A stretch of 64,000 nt of DNA from the NCBI RefSeq assembly GCF_000721235.1, contig NZ_JOFH01000002.1:288303-352302 (forward strand), given 5' to 3'. Under the pieces are notes generated by a model, which did no database searches, was not told where the DNA came from, and saw only the letters and a list, made by a program, of their open reading frames with translations. This DNA comes from Streptomyces olivaceus. Its GTDB lineage: Bacteria; Actinomycetota; Actinomycetes; Streptomycetales; Streptomycetaceae. Positions 39,548 through 49,400 of the stretch are shown here, piece by piece. Both the position numbers and the translations under genes were made by a program. Each line of letters opens with the position of its first letter. Position 1 is the stretch's first letter.

Positions 39548-41575
39548 ATGACGGCCGAGCTGACGCGGGGACAGAACCATCCGCTTCCCCGGGCCCGTCT
39601 CGAGATCCGGGTCTCGGCCGGCACGCCGGTCGTGGCCGGAGCCACGCTCGGCGACGAGAACGGCACGATCCACGGCGTCGAGTGGGTGGCGCACCCGGGC
39701 GCCCCCGTACTGCCGGGGCTGGAGGTCTCCCGGCAGGCCGCCGCCGACCACCGCCTCGCCGTGGACCTGGACGCCGTGCCCGACGCCGTACACCGCGTCA
39801 GTGTGCTGCTCGCCCTGCCCGTGGCCGGGCAGGGGCCGGCCCGCTTCGGGGCCGTCGCGGCGCCGTTCACCGCGGTCACCGGTCTCGACGGCGAAGAGGT
39901 CGCCAGCTACACCCTCACCGGTCTGGAGAGCGAGTCCGCCGTGGTTGCGCTGGAGCTCTACCGGCGGCAGGGCGGCTGGAAGGTGCGCGCGGTCGGGCAG
40001 GGCTACGCGGGAGGCCTCGCCGAACTGCTCGCCGACCAGAGGCTGCCGGAGGCCCACCAGCTCGCCGGCGGCATCCACGAGGCGGTGGCGCGCGGACTGG
40101 CCCGTTCGGTACCCGCTCCTCCGGCGCGCACGGCGGACGGCGACCGCTCCCGGCCAGCCGCCCCGGCCCACGGCCCCGACCACGGCACCGCACCCCAGGG
40201 CGCCATCGGCCGCGTACCGTCCGCGTCGCCCTACGACCCGCCGGCGGCAGCCTCCGGGGCGCAGCCGGCCGACGGGCAGGGGGAGCACGGCACACAGCGG
40301 CCGTACCCGGGCGGCCCCGCCGGCGCGGACCGGCCCTCGGCCCCCGCGGGCGGAGCGATCGACTACAGCCACCCGCGCCGGCAGAGTGCGGCCCCGCCCC
40401 CTCCTCCGCCGGCCGCGCCCCCGGCCGAACCGGGGCGGCCCGCCCGTCCCGTCGCCGGTGACGCCACCGGCTGGTCCATGGAGGAGCGGCTCTACAACCA
40501 GGTGTGGGGCATGTTCGAGGACCTGGCCCGCACCACGGCTGCCTACCGCAGTGCCGTCGACTTCGCCGACTCGCGCAGGGAGAAGGAGCTCGACCAGGTC
40601 CTGTCCGACCCGCGCAGCCGGATCGGCGGGCAGGGCGACGCCGCCCGGGAGGCGGCCCGGGAGCGGTACGAACAGTTGGTCTCCCGGGCCGGGGAGGTCC
40701 TGGACCGGGACGTCGCCCAGCTGCTCGCCGAGGCCGAGGTCGTCGAGCCCGCCCTGCCGGCGGCCTACGCGCGCTGGGACAACCCGGTCTGGCACGCGTA
40801 CCGCGTCCCCATGGAGATCCCGATGGCCCTGCGGCTCGGCGACCTCCACCTGCCGGAGGCGGACCGGATCCGCGTCCCGATGCTGGTCCGGCTGCCGCTG
40901 GAGCGGGGACTGTGGATCGACAGCGGCCGCTCGGCCTCGTCCGACGGCGCGGTCACCGATTCCCACGAGATGCGGCGCCTGGGCCTCGAGACGGCGGTCG
41001 CGCACGCGGCCCGGCTGCTCGCCGTCTATCCGGCGGGCGAGTTCACCGTGCACGTCATCGATCCGGCCGGCGCGGGGACACAGGCGCTGGCGCCGCTGGC
41101 GCAGGGCGGGGTGCTCGCCGCCCCGCCCGCCCGGGGCGCCGCGGGGACGGCGGACGTCCTCGGCCGCCTGACCGAGCGCGTCGACCTGGTGCAGATGGCC
41201 CTGCGCGGCGGGGCGCCCGACGCGCTTCCGCCGGGTCTCGACACCTCGCAGCAGCTCCTGATCGTCAACGACTTCCCGCACGGCTTCGACGACCGGGCGG
41301 TGAACCAGCTGCGCTACCTCGCCGACGAGGGGCCGGCCGTCGGAGTCCACCTGATGATGGTCGCCGACCGCGAGGAGTCCGCCGGGTACGGACCGCTGCT
41401 CGACCCGCTGTGGCGCTCGCTGCTGCGGCTCACCCCGGTGCCCGACGACCACCTCGCCGATCCGTGGGTCGGGCACGCCTGGACGTACGAGCCCCCGCTC
41501 GTGCCGCCCGGCAGCCAGGTGCTGCAGCAGGTGCTGGCCCAGGTCGCGGCCGCCCGCATCTCCTGGCGCAGGTGA
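39548..41575 (+). CDS. TerD domain fused to degenerate FtsK-like domain
   Basis: A 675-residue protein. Residues ~15-190 are a divergent TerD-like domain (G-A-T-L-G-D-E-N-G-T, then S-Y-T-L-T-G-L). Residues ~190-310 are a Pro/Ala/Gly-rich linker. The C-terminal ~360 residues align in outline with the cytoplasmic ATPase region of FtsK/SpoIIIE proteins: V-R-L-P-L-E-R-G-L-W-I-D-S sits where the P-loop strand should be, but the following segment reads G-R-S-A-S-S, not G-x-G-K-S/T; Q-Q-L-L-I-V-N-D-F is in place of Walker B. It is probably not an active ATPase. ATG 39548 follows GGGGGA. It forms part of the terD-terC block. Confidence 0.7.
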   Translation: MTAELTRGQNHPLPRARLEIRVSAGTPVVAGATLGDENGTIHGVEWVAHPGAPVLPGLEVSRQAAADHRLAVDLDAVPDAVHRVSVLLALPVAGQGPARFGAVAAPFTAVTGLDGEEVASYTLTGLESESAVVALELYRRQGGWKVRAVGQGYAGGLAELLADQRLPEAHQLAGGIHEAVARGLARSVPAPPARTADGDRSRPAAPAHGPDHGTAPQGAIGRVPSASPYDPPAAASGAQPADGQGEHGTQRPYPGGPAGADRPSAPAGGAIDYSHPRRQSAAPPPPPPAAPPAEPGRPARPVAGDATGWSMEERLYNQVWGMFEDLARTTAAYRSAVDFADSRREKELDQVLSDPRSRIGGQGDAAREAARERYEQLVSRAGEVLDRDVAQLLAEAEVVEPALPAAYARWDNPVWHAYRVPMEIPMALRLGDLHLPEADRIRVPMLVRLPLERGLWIDSGRSASSDGAVTDSHEMRRLGLETAVAHAARLLAVYPAGEFTVHVIDPAGAGTQALAPLAQGGVLAAPPARGAAGTADVLGRLTERVDLVQMALRGGAPDALPPGLDTSQQLLIVNDFPHGFDDRAVNQLRYLADEGPAVGVHLMMVADREESAGYGPLLDPLWRSLLRLTPVPDDHLADPWVGHAWTYEPPLVPPGSQVLQQVLAQVAAARISWRR

Positions 41576-41654
41576 CCGCCTCCGAGCTGGTCTTTTGAGC
41601 TTTATTTGCGAATCTCTTTACCTTTTCTTGGTGATGGGGGTACTGTCGTCCGTA
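41576..41654 (+). other. AT-rich promoter region of terC leader
   Basis: The stretch 41588-41636 (TTTGAGC...TTTACCTTTTCTTGG) is much more AT-rich than its surroundings and must hold the terC promoter, but I could not fix -35/-10 with confidence. Confidence 0.4.
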
Positions 41655-41782
41655 CGGAGGGGAGTACTCCCTGCCTGCTGCGGCGTACCCGTCAATACGG
41701 ATCAGGCCAGATCCCGGGGCGTCGGCCCGTGAGGTTCCGGACGTGTCACGCGTTCCGGCGCCCGGGGTGGAAGAGACCTCCG
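41655..41782 (+). promoter_or_regulatory. yybP-ykoY (Mn2+) riboswitch upstream of terC
   Basis: The pairing element P1 is CGGAGG (41655-41660) with CCTCCG (41777-41782). Just inside are the two hallmark loops of the manganese riboswitch: GGGGAGTA at 41659-41666 and CCCGTCAATACG at 41688-41699. The 3' end reads CCCGGGGTGGAAGAGACC, typical of the family. The ATG/GTG of terC begins 49 nt after P1. The family senses Mn2+ and is often found before terC/alx-type exporters, as here. Expected effect: terC is turned on when Mn2+ is high. Confidence 0.87.
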
Positions 41783-41830
41783 GCAGCGACGACGCTGACA
41801 TCTGCCGTGTGACGTACTGCCGGAGGCGTA

Positions 41831-42829
41831 GTGGAAGTTTCCGTGACCCTGTGGGTCCTGACCATCGTGGGCCTCGCCGCCCTGATCTCGGTCGATTTCT
41901 TCATCGGCCGCAAGCCGCACGACGTGTCGATCAAGGAAGCCGGTATCTGGACCGGTGTCTGGATCGCCCTGGCCGGCCTCTTCGGGCTCGGCCTCCTGCT
42001 CTTCGGCGGCGGCCAGCCCGCCGGTGAGTTCTTCGCGGGCTTCATCACCGAGAAGTCCCTCAGCGTGGACAACCTCTTCGTCTTCGTCCTGATCATGGCG
42101 AAGTTCGCGGTGCCCTCGCAGTACCAGCAGCGCGTGCTCCTCATCGGTGTCCTCATAGCCCTGGTCCTGCGGGCCATCTTCATCGCCGCGGGCGCCGCGA
42201 TCCTCGCCAGCTTCGCGTGGGTCTTCTACATCTTCGGCGCCTTCCTCATCTGGACCGCCTGGAAGCTCATCCAGGAGGCCCGGGCCGACGAGGAGGACGA
42301 GGAGTTCGAGGAGAACAAGCTGCTCAAGGCGGCCGAGCGCCGCTTCGGCGTCGCCGACCGGTACCACGGCACAAGGCTGTGGATCGAGGAGAACGGCAAG
42401 CGGGTCATGACCCCGATGCTGGTCGTGATGCTCGCCATCGGCACCACCGACGTCCTCTTCGCGCTCGACTCCATCCCGGCGATCTTCGGCCTGACCCAGG
42501 ACCCGTACATCGTCTTCACGGCCAACGCGTTCGCCCTGATGGGGCTGCGGCAGCTGTACTTCCTCATCGGCGGGCTGCTGAAGAAGCTGGTCCACCTCTC
42601 CTACGGCCTGTCCGTGATCCTCGGCTTCATCGGCGTCAAGCTGGTGCTGCACGCCCTGCACGAATCCGGTGTGCACGTGCCCGAGATCAGCATTCCGGTC
42701 TCGCTCGGCGTGATCTGCTCCGTGCTGATCATCACCACGATCACCAGCCTGCGGGCCTCCAAGAAGCAGGCGGCGGCCGAAGCGGCCGCCGGGCACGACG
42801 ACGCCTCGAAGGACAGCATCGAGGCCTGA
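41831..42829 (+). CDS. terC: TerC family integral membrane protein
   Basis: A 332-residue membrane protein with about seven to nine helices. The family motifs I-S-V-D-F-F-I-G-R, F-I-T-E-K-S-L-S-V-D-N-L-F-V-F (near residues 75-90) and L-A-I-G-T-T-D-V-L-F-A-L-D-S-I-P-A are complete, with the acidic residues thought to carry metal. A charged cytoplasmic loop (D-E-E-D-E-E-F-E-E-N-K) divides the halves. The family members MntY/alx act on Mn2+, in keeping with the riboswitch in its leader. The start GTG 41831 has a GGAGG at 41822-41826. It ends in a clean terminator. Confidence 0.93.
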   Translation: MEVSVTLWVLTIVGLAALISVDFFIGRKPHDVSIKEAGIWTGVWIALAGLFGLGLLLFGGGQPAGEFFAGFITEKSLSVDNLFVFVLIMAKFAVPSQYQQRVLLIGVLIALVLRAIFIAAGAAILASFAWVFYIFGAFLIWTAWKLIQEARADEEDEEFEENKLLKAAERRFGVADRYHGTRLWIEENGKRVMTPMLVVMLAIGTTDVLFALDSIPAIFGLTQDPYIVFTANAFALMGLRQLYFLIGGLLKKLVHLSYGLSVILGFIGVKLVLHALHESGVHVPEISIPVSLGVICSVLIITTITSLRASKKQAAAEAAAGHDDASKDSIEA

Positions 42830-42869
42830 TCACCCCGGACCGGCCCCCGACCCGGAATCCGGTACGCGC

Positions 42870-42900
42870 AGCGGCGGGCGGCACCGAGCCGCCCGCCGCT
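42870..42900 (+). terminator. terC terminator
   Basis: A perfect 13-bp stem (42870-42882 with 42888-42900) with a 5-nt loop, 41 bp after the terC stop. Confidence 0.82.
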
Positions 42901-42967
42901 CCCGAACCCACCGGGCGGGCCGCGGACCCGGAGTGCAGGGCCCGCCACCCTCTGCGACGATCACCGC

Positions 42968-44068
42968 ATGGTCACCGGCTCCAGGGCGCTCCGCACGCAG
43001 TGGACGACCGTCGTCCCCCTGGTCGGGGTCGTACTTCTGGTCCTCACCTGGGGCCGCGACCTGCCCGGCCCGGTGATCGCGCTGCTGACCGTCGTCCTCG
43101 CGGCGTCCGTCCTGGCCGCCGTGCACCATGCCGAGGTGATCGCCCACCGGGTCGGTGAGCCCTTCGGTTCCCTGGTCCTCGCCGTCGCCGTCACGGTCAT
43201 CGAGGTCGCGCTCATCGTGACCCTGATGGTGGACGGCGGCGACAAGAGCGCCACCCTGGCCCGGGACACGGTCTTCGCCGCCGTCATGATCACCTGCAAC
43301 GGCGTCGTCGGCCTCAGCCTCCTGGTCGCCTCGCTGCGCCACGGGATCGCGGTGTTCAACCCGGAGGGCACCGGGGCCGCCCTCGCCACGGTCACGACCC
43401 TGGCCACGCTCAGCCTGGTCCTGCCGACGTTCACCACCAGCGCGCCCGGGCCCGAGTTCTCCACCGTCCAGCTGACGTTCGCCGCGCTCTCCTCCCTGGT
43501 CCTCTACGGCCTGTTCATCGCGACCCTGACCGTGCGGCACCGCGACTACTTCCAGCCGATCACCCGGCAGGGCGAAGTGATCACCGCCGAGGAGCACGCC
43601 CACGCGCCGACCCCGCGAGCGGCCCTGCTCAGCCTGGGGCTGCTGGGCCTGGCCCTGGTCGGCGTCGTCGGCCTGGCGAAGGGCGTCTCGCCGACCATCG
43701 AGGACGGTGTGCAGGCGGCCGGCCTCCACCAGGCCGTCGTGGGCGTCGTCATCGCCCTCCTGGTCCTGCTCCCCGAGACCATCGCCGCCGTCCGCTCCGC
43801 ACGCCGCGACCGGGTGCAGACCAGCCTGAACCTCGCGCTCGGCTCGGCGATGGCGAGCATCGGCCTGACCATCCCGGCGGTCGCCCTCGCCTCCGTGTGG
43901 CTGACCGGCCCCCTGGTCCTCGGCCTCAGCTCCATCCACCTGGTGCTGCTCGCCCTGACCGTGGTGGTCGCCTCGCTGACGGTCGTACCGGGCCGGGCCA
44001 CGCCCCTGCAGGGCGGCGTCCACCTCGTGCTGTTCGCGGCCTACCTGGAACTCGCCGTCAACCCGTGA
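42968..44068 (+). CDS. Ca2+/H+ antiporter ChaA-like (CaCA superfamily)
   Basis: A 366-residue membrane antiporter with about eleven helices in two homologous halves. The two alpha-repeat motifs are [21 protein letters not shown] and [28 protein letters not shown]; the key acidic residues (Glu in V-I-E-V and P-E-T) are there. The layout matches E. coli ChaA. It should export Ca2+ (or Na+/K+) against H+. Its position beside terC and terD supports a metal-homeostasis block, although a terminator separates it from terC. No clear ribosome-binding site was found before ATG 42968. Confidence 0.88.
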   Translation: MVTGSRALRTQWTTVVPLVGVVLLVLTWGRDLPGPVIALLTVVLAASVLAAVHHAEVIAHRVGEPFGSLVLAVAVTVIEVALIVTLMVDGGDKSATLARDTVFAAVMITCNGVVGLSLLVASLRHGIAVFNPEGTGAALATVTTLATLSLVLPTFTTSAPGPEFSTVQLTFAALSSLVLYGLFIATLTVRHRDYFQPITRQGEVITAEEHAHAPTPRAALLSLGLLGLALVGVVGLAKGVSPTIEDGVQAAGLHQAVVGVVIALLVLLPETIAAVRSARRDRVQTSLNLALGSAMASIGLTIPAVALASVWLTGPLVLGLSSIHLVLLALTVVVASLTVVPGRATPLQGGVHLVLFAAYLELAVNP

Positions 44069-44283
44069 ACCCGGGGGGACACCGGTGGACGGCGGCTCCG
44101 TGCCGCACGGAGGGCGCGGCCCGGTGTGGTCCGGCACGGTCCGGTCCGGCGTGCTTCCGTGGATACGTCATCGTCGGCACGGGCGGAGGGTACGGCCCGC
44201 CGGTACGCCGGCGCACCGTGATAAACCGGGGGCCGAGCAGCGCCCGCACCAGGGCCGCCGCACCCCGACGGACCGGAGGAACC

Positions 44284-44757
44284 GTGCCCCGCACCCTGGC
44301 CAACGCCCCGATCATGATCCTCAACGGCCCCAACCTGAACCTGCTCGGCCGGCGCCAGCCCGAGATCTACGGCTCCGACACCCTCGCCGACATCGAGGCC
44401 CTGTGTGTGAAGGCGGCGGCGGCGCACGGCGGCACGGTGGACTTCCGGCAGTCCAACCACGAGGGAGAACTGGTCGACTGGATCCAGGAGGCCCGGACGG
44501 ACCACTGCGGGATCGTGATCAACCCCGCCGCGTACTCGCACACGTCCGTCGCGATCCTGGACGCGCTCAACACCTGCGACGGGCTGCCGGTGGTGGAGGT
44601 CCACATCTCCAACATCCACCGGCGCGAGCCGTTCCGGCACCACTCCTACGTCTCGCAGCGCGCCGACGGAGTCGTCGCGGGGTGCGGCGTGCAGGGGTAC
44701 GCGTTCGGGGTGGAGCGGATCGCGGCGCTGGCCGGGACGGGACGGGCGCAGGCCTGA
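44284..44757 (+). CDS. aroQ: 3-dehydroquinate dehydratase, type II
   Basis: A 157-residue enzyme of the shikimate pathway (3-dehydroquinate to 3-dehydroshikimate). The start motif [13 protein letters not shown], the catalytic Tyr29 in E-I-Y-G, the flexible-loop Arg24, [22 protein letters not shown] (Asn80), [16 protein letters not shown] (His107, Arg118) are all present. The start GTG 44284 has GGAGGA upstream. Type II enzymes form dodecamers. The 215-bp upstream spacer has no clear promoter match. Confidence 0.97.
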   Translation: MPRTLANAPIMILNGPNLNLLGRRQPEIYGSDTLADIEALCVKAAAAHGGTVDFRQSNHEGELVDWIQEARTDHCGIVINPAAYSHTSVAILDALNTCDGLPVVEVHISNIHRREPFRHHSYVSQRADGVVAGCGVQGYAFGVERIAALAGTGRAQA

Positions 44758-44784
44758 AGCCGGGCGGGTGCGTACGCGCCCGGC

Positions 44785-44831
44785 GTACGCGCCGGGCGCC
44801 CGGCACGCGGTGTACGCGCCGGGCGCCCGGC
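44785..44831. repeat. Exact 20-bp direct repeat at convergent 3' ends
   Basis: A 20-bp unit beginning GTACGCGCCG occurs at 44785-44804 and 44812-44831 (27-bp period). The unit contains GCCGGGCGCCCGGC, itself palindromic, so it can fold. It lies between the aroQ stop and the MBL stop and is likely to act as a two-way terminator. Confidence 0.65.
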
Positions 44832-44833
44832 GC

Positions 44834-45490
44834 TCACCAGCCGCGCGCGTGCCACTCCGGCAGATGGGGCCGTTCCGCGCCGAGCGACGTGTCGCCGCCG
44901 TGACCGGGGTAGACCCAGGTCTCGTCCGGGAGCGCGTCGAAGACCTTGGTCTCCACGTCGTGGATGAGGCTCGCGAACGCCTCCGGGTCCTCGAAGGTGT
45001 TGCCCACGCCGCCCGGGAAGAGGCAGTCCCCGGTGAACACGTGGGGATGCCCGTGGGGGTCGTCGTAGACGAGGACGATGGAGCCCGGCGTGTGTCCGAC
45101 CAGGTGGCGTGCGGTGAGCTCCACGTCCCCCACCCGGATCGTGTCGCCGTCCCCGACCGGGACGTCGGTCGGCACCGGGATGCCCTCGGCGTCGTACCGG
45201 CCGGCGTACGTGCGGGCGCCGGTGGCGGCGACGACCTCGGCCAGCGCCTGCCAGTGGTCGCCGTGCCGGTGGGTGGTGACGACGGACGCGATGCCGTCGT
45301 CACCGATCGTGCCGAGCAGGGTGTGCGCGTCGTTGGCGGCGTCGATCAGCAGTTGTTCGTCCGTGGCCCGGCAGCGCAGCAGATAGGCGTTGTTGTTCAT
45401 GGGGCCGACCGCGACCTTGGTGATCATCAGGTCCTTGAGCTCGTGCACGTCGGCGGGTCCGCCGACCGTCACCTCTCCGCTGTACGTCAT
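44834..45490 (-). CDS. MBL-fold hydrolase (glyoxalase II-like)
   Basis: A 218-residue metallo-beta-lactamase-fold hydrolase. The motif T-H-R-H-G-D-H has His74, His76, Asp78 and His79, followed by G-H-T-P-G-S-I and F-T-G-D-C-L-F with the bridging Asp, and Y-P-G-H-G. The size and motif order resemble hydroxyacylglutathione-hydrolase-like proteins; actinobacteria use mycothiol, so a mycothiol thioester is a plausible substrate (inference). A TAGGCT -10-like hexamer ends 5 nt from the ATG, so it may be leaderless. It lies 56 bp downstream of the maleylpyruvate-isomerase-type gene, on the same strand. Confidence 0.88.
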   Translation of the reverse strand: MTYSGEVTVGGPADVHELKDLMITKVAVGPMNNNAYLLRCRATDEQLLIDAANDAHTLLGTIGDDGIASVVTTHRHGDHWQALAEVVAATGARTYAGRYDAEGIPVPTDVPVGDGDTIRVGDVELTARHLVGHTPGSIVLVYDDPHGHPHVFTGDCLFPGGVGNTFEDPEAFASLIHDVETKVFDALPDETWVYPGHGGDTSLGAERPHLPEWHARGW

Positions 45491-45546
45491 GGCGGCCAGC
45501 CTAGGGCCTGCGGGGACGGCCCGGGGACGGACCGGCTACCCGGTAC

Positions 45547-46233
45547 CTAGAGGGGCGGCAGCGCCGGCAGCCGGCCGCCCTCCACCGTGAGCACGGAGCC
45601 CTCGCGGCGGCCGGCGAGCCAGCCGAGCAGGTCGGCGGGGGCGCCGGTGACGGTCACCTCGGGGTCGTCGGCCTCCCGTCCCGTGCGCCACGCGCGCGCG
45701 CCGTCCGTCAGCCGGGTGGGCGGCACGTCCGGGTGCCCGGCGAAGCGGGCGGCGAGGAACCCGGTCTCCCGCTCGGTGAACTCGGCCGGCAGGTGCTCCA
45801 GCTCGTATCCGATGCCCAGGTCCACGTGGTGCAGTTCCACCTCGATCCAGCGCCGGAAGGGGACCCGGGAGGCGGTGTCGGTGACTCCGTTGCGCAGTTC
45901 CACCGTGCGGGACCAGTCGGCGGGCACCGCTCCGGCCTCCTGGAACCGCGCGGCGCTCTCGCGCACGTCGGCGAGCTGGACGGCGAGGGGGCGCGAGGCG
46001 TCCCGCTCGATGTCGGCGTCCCGGGCCTCGGCGGAGACGTACATGGGGCGCCCCTGGAGGACGTTCACGACGGCGTCGGCGTTGCGGGCGAGGTGGGCGA
46101 GGACGTGGCCGACGCTCCAGCCGGGCAGCCGTGACGACTCCGTCACGGACGCGTTGTGCAGTGTGCCGACCGCGGTCAGCAGCCGTTCGGTCGCGTCACG
46201 TACAGACGCCAGGTCACGGGCGTGATCAATCAT
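45547..46233 (-). CDS. Mycothiol-dependent maleylpyruvate isomerase-like protein
   Basis: A 228-residue DinB-like protein with MDMPI N-terminal domain: R-L-P-G-W-S-V-G-H-V-L-A-H-L-A-R-N-A-D carries the first metal-binding His, and E-V-E-L-H-H-V-D-L-G carries the others. The MDMPI C-terminal domain follows (about 150-225). This family uses mycothiol; the true isomerase works on maleylpyruvate, but many members have other, unknown roles. ATG 46233 is the start that keeps the domain intact. A TAGGGT (46246-46241) lies 7 nt before it, with TTCACC 18 bp farther, so the transcript may be leaderless. Confidence 0.86.
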   Translation of the reverse strand: MIDHARDLASVRDATERLLTAVGTLHNASVTESSRLPGWSVGHVLAHLARNADAVVNVLQGRPMYVSAEARDADIERDASRPLAVQLADVRESAARFQEAGAVPADWSRTVELRNGVTDTASRVPFRRWIEVELHHVDLGIGYELEHLPAEFTERETGFLAARFAGHPDVPPTRLTDGARAWRTGREADDPEVTVTGAPADLLGWLAGRREGSVLTVEGGRLPALPPL

Positions 46234-46240
46234 GCCGCTG

Positions 46241-46270
46241 ACCCTAGACCGGGCCACACCTTCGGGTGAA
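46241..46270 (-). promoter_or_regulatory. Candidate promoter of the MDMPI gene
   Basis: TTCACC (46270-46265) and TAGGGT (46246-46241) on the minus strand with an 18-bp spacer; the -10 ends 7 nt from the ATG. Confidence 0.42.
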
Positions 46271-46353
46271 GGACCTGAACGACGTCCGCAATTCGAATGC
46301 ACGTGCTATATGGTCGATGACGGCGTCGGGCATGCTGGGAAGTCGGGGTTTGT

Positions 46354-46384
46354 TGACAACCGGTGAATCCGACCGGCGTTGTCA
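46354..46384. promoter_or_regulatory. Inverted repeat overlapping uvrA -35
   Basis: TGACAACCGGT (46354-46364) is repeated in inverted form by ACCGGCGTTGTCA (46372-46384), with two extra bases in the right arm. It covers the TTGTCA of the uvrA promoter and may be a regulator site. Confidence 0.4.
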
Positions 46385-46401
46385 GTGGCTCCCCCTAGTC
46401 T
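46379..46401 (+). promoter_or_regulatory. RecA-independent damage promoter (PafBC-type) of uvrA
   Basis: TTGTCAGTG (46379-46387), N8, TAGTCT (46396-46401): an exact match to TTGTCRGTG-N8-TAnnnT. Unlike uvrB, about 50 nt of leader separate it from the GTG start. Confidence 0.88.
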
Positions 46402-46456
46402 GAGGAAGACGGGGGCCCCGCCCCTGTCACTTCTCTCAAGAAAGGTGCGGACCGGC

Positions 46457-49400
46457 GTGGCCGACCGTCTCATCGTCCGTGGCGCGCGCGAGCACAACCT
46501 GAAGAACGTCTCGCTCGACCTGCCTCGTGACTCGCTCATCGTCTTCACGGGTCTGTCCGGGTCGGGCAAGTCCTCCCTGGCCTTCGACACCATCTTCGCC
46601 GAGGGCCAGCGGCGCTACGTGGAGTCGCTCTCCTCCTACGCCCGGCAGTTCCTCGGCCAGATGGACAAGCCCGACGTCGACTTCATCGAGGGCCTCTCCC
46701 CGGCGGTCTCCATCGACCAGAAGTCGACCTCGCGCAACCCGCGCTCCACGGTCGGCACCATCACCGAGGTCTACGACTACCTGCGCCTGCTCTTCGCCCG
46801 CATCGGCAAGCCGCACTGCCCCGAGTGCGGTCGGCCGATCTCGCGCCAGTCCCCGCAGGCCATCGTGGACAAGGTCCTGGAGCTGCCGGAGGGCAGCCGC
46901 TTCCAGGTGCTGTCGCCGCTGGTCCGGGAGCGCAAGGGCGAGTTCGTCGATCTGTTCTCCGACCTCCAGACCAAGGGGTACTCCCGCGCGCGGGTGGACG
47001 GCGAGACCGTTCAGCTGTCCAACCCGCCCACGCTGAAGAAGCAGGAGAAACACACCATTGAGGTGGTCGTCGACCGCCTCACCGTCAAGGACTCCGCCAA
47101 GCGGCGCCTGACCGACTCCGTCGAGACCGCGCTCGGCCTCTCCGGCGGCATGGTCGTGCTCGACTTCGTCGACCTCCCCGAGGACGACCCCGAGCGCGAG
47201 CGCATGTACTCGGAGCACCTGTACTGCCCGTACGACGACCTGTCCTTCGAGGAGCTGGAGCCCCGCTCCTTCTCCTTCAACTCGCCCTTCGGCGCCTGCC
47301 CCGACTGCTCCGGCATCGGTACCCGCATGGAGGTCGACCCGGAGCTGATCGTCCCCGACGAGGACAAGTCCCTCGACGAGGGCGCCATCCACCCCTGGTC
47401 GCACGGGCACACCAAGGACTACTTCGCCCGCCTCATCGGCGCCCTCGCGGACGCGCTCGGCTTCCGCACGGACATCCCCTTCGCCGGCCTGCCGCTGCGC
47501 GCCCGCCGAGCCCTGCTGAACGGTCACAAGACCCAGGTCGAGGTCCGCTACCGCAACCGGTACGGGCGCGAGCGCCGGTACACCACGGCCTTCGAGGGAG
47601 CGATCCCCTTCGTCAAGCGCCGGCACAGCGAGGCCGAGAGCGACTCCAGCCGCGAGCGCTTCGAGGGCTACATGCGGGAGGTGCCCTGCCCCACCTGCGA
47701 GGGCACCCGGCTCAAGCCCCTCGTCCTCGCGGTCACCGTCATGGGCCGGTCGATCGCCGAGGTCTCGGCGATGTCCATCAGCGACTGCGCGGACTTCCTG
47801 GGCGAGCTGAAGCTCAACGCCCGCGACAAGAAGATCGCCGAGCGCGTGCTGAAGGAGGTCAACGAACGGCTGCGCTTCCTGGTCGACGTCGGCCTCGACT
47901 ACCTCTCGCTCAACCGCGCGGCGGGCACCCTGTCCGGCGGCGAGGCGCAGCGCATCCGCCTGGCCACCCAGATCGGCTCCGGACTCGTCGGCGTGCTCTA
48001 CGTCCTCGACGAGCCGTCCATCGGCCTGCACCAGCGCGACAACCACCGGCTGATCGAGACCCTCGTCCGGCTCCGCGACATGGGCAACACGCTCATCGTC
48101 GTCGAGCACGACGAGGACACCATCAAGGTCGCCGACTGGATCGTCGACATCGGCCCCGGCGCGGGCGAGCACGGCGGCAAAGTCGTGCACAGCGGCTCCT
48201 TCAAGGAGCTGCTCGACAACGCCGAGTCGCAGACCGGCCTGTACCTGTCCGGCAGGAAGGCCATCCCGCTGCCCGACCTCCGGCGCCCGCACGACCCGTC
48301 CCGGCAGCTCACCGTGCACGGCGCCCGGGAGAACAACCTGCAGGACATCGACGTGTCCTTCCCGCTCGGCGTCTTCACGGCCGTCACCGGCGTCTCGGGA
48401 TCCGGCAAGTCGACCCTGGTCAACGACATCCTCTACACCCACCTGGCCCGCGAGCTGAACGGCGCGAGGAACGTACCGGGCCGGCACACGCGCGTGGACG
48501 GCGACGACCTCGTCGACAAGGTCGTCCACGTCGACCAGTCGCCCATCGGCCGCACCCCGCGGTCCAACCCGGCGACGTACACCGGCGTCTTCGACCACGT
48601 CCGCAAGCTGTTCGCCGAGACGACGGAGGCGAAGGTCCGCGGCTACCTGCCCGGCCGGTTCTCCTTCAACGTCAAGGGCGGCCGCTGCGAGAACTGCGCG
48701 GGTGACGGCACGATCAAGATCGAGATGAACTTCCTCCCGGACGTCTATGTCCCGTGCGAGGTCTGCCACGGCGCCCGCTACAACCGGGAGACCCTGGAGG
48801 TCCACTACAAGGGCAAGTCCATCGCCGACGTCCTGAACATGCCGATCGAGGAGGCGACCGACTTCTTCGAGGCGGTCCCGGCGATCTCCCGGCACATGAA
48901 GACCCTCAAGGACGTCGGCCTCGGCTACGTCCGGCTCGGCCAGTCCGCGACCACTCTGTCCGGCGGTGAGGCCCAGCGCGTCAAGCTCGCCAGCGAGCTG
49001 CAGCGCCGTTCCACCGGCCGCACGGTCTACGTCCTGGACGAGCCGACCACCGGTCTGCACTTCGAGGACATCAGCAAGCTGCTGACGGTCCTGGCCGGTC
49101 TGGTCGACAAGGGCAACACGGTCATCGTCATCGAGCACAACCTCGACGTGATCAAGACCGCCGACTGGGTCGTCGACATGGGGCCCGAGGGCGGCGCCGG
49201 CGGTGGCCTGGTGGTCGCCGAGGGCACGCCCGAGCAGGTCGCCGGGGTGCCCGCCAGCCACACCGGCAAGTTCCTGCAGGACGTCCTGGGCGCCGACCGG
49301 GTCAGCGACGCGGCCTCGGTGAGGTCTCCGCGCCGGGCGGCGAAGAAGACCGCCGTCAAGAAGTCCGCCGTCAAGGACACGGAGGCCGGGGCGACGGCCG

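Noticed and set aside
43897..44283. aroQ starting far upstream in the same frame
   Set aside because: The GTG at 44284 has GGAGGA and matches the family's start; upstream codons lie inside chaA.
46290..46320. LexA-type SOS box near uvrA (TTCGAATGCACGTGC)
   Set aside because: Only one half-site resembles the box; the GTTCGA partner is missing, and the exact PafBC-type motif is a better explanation.
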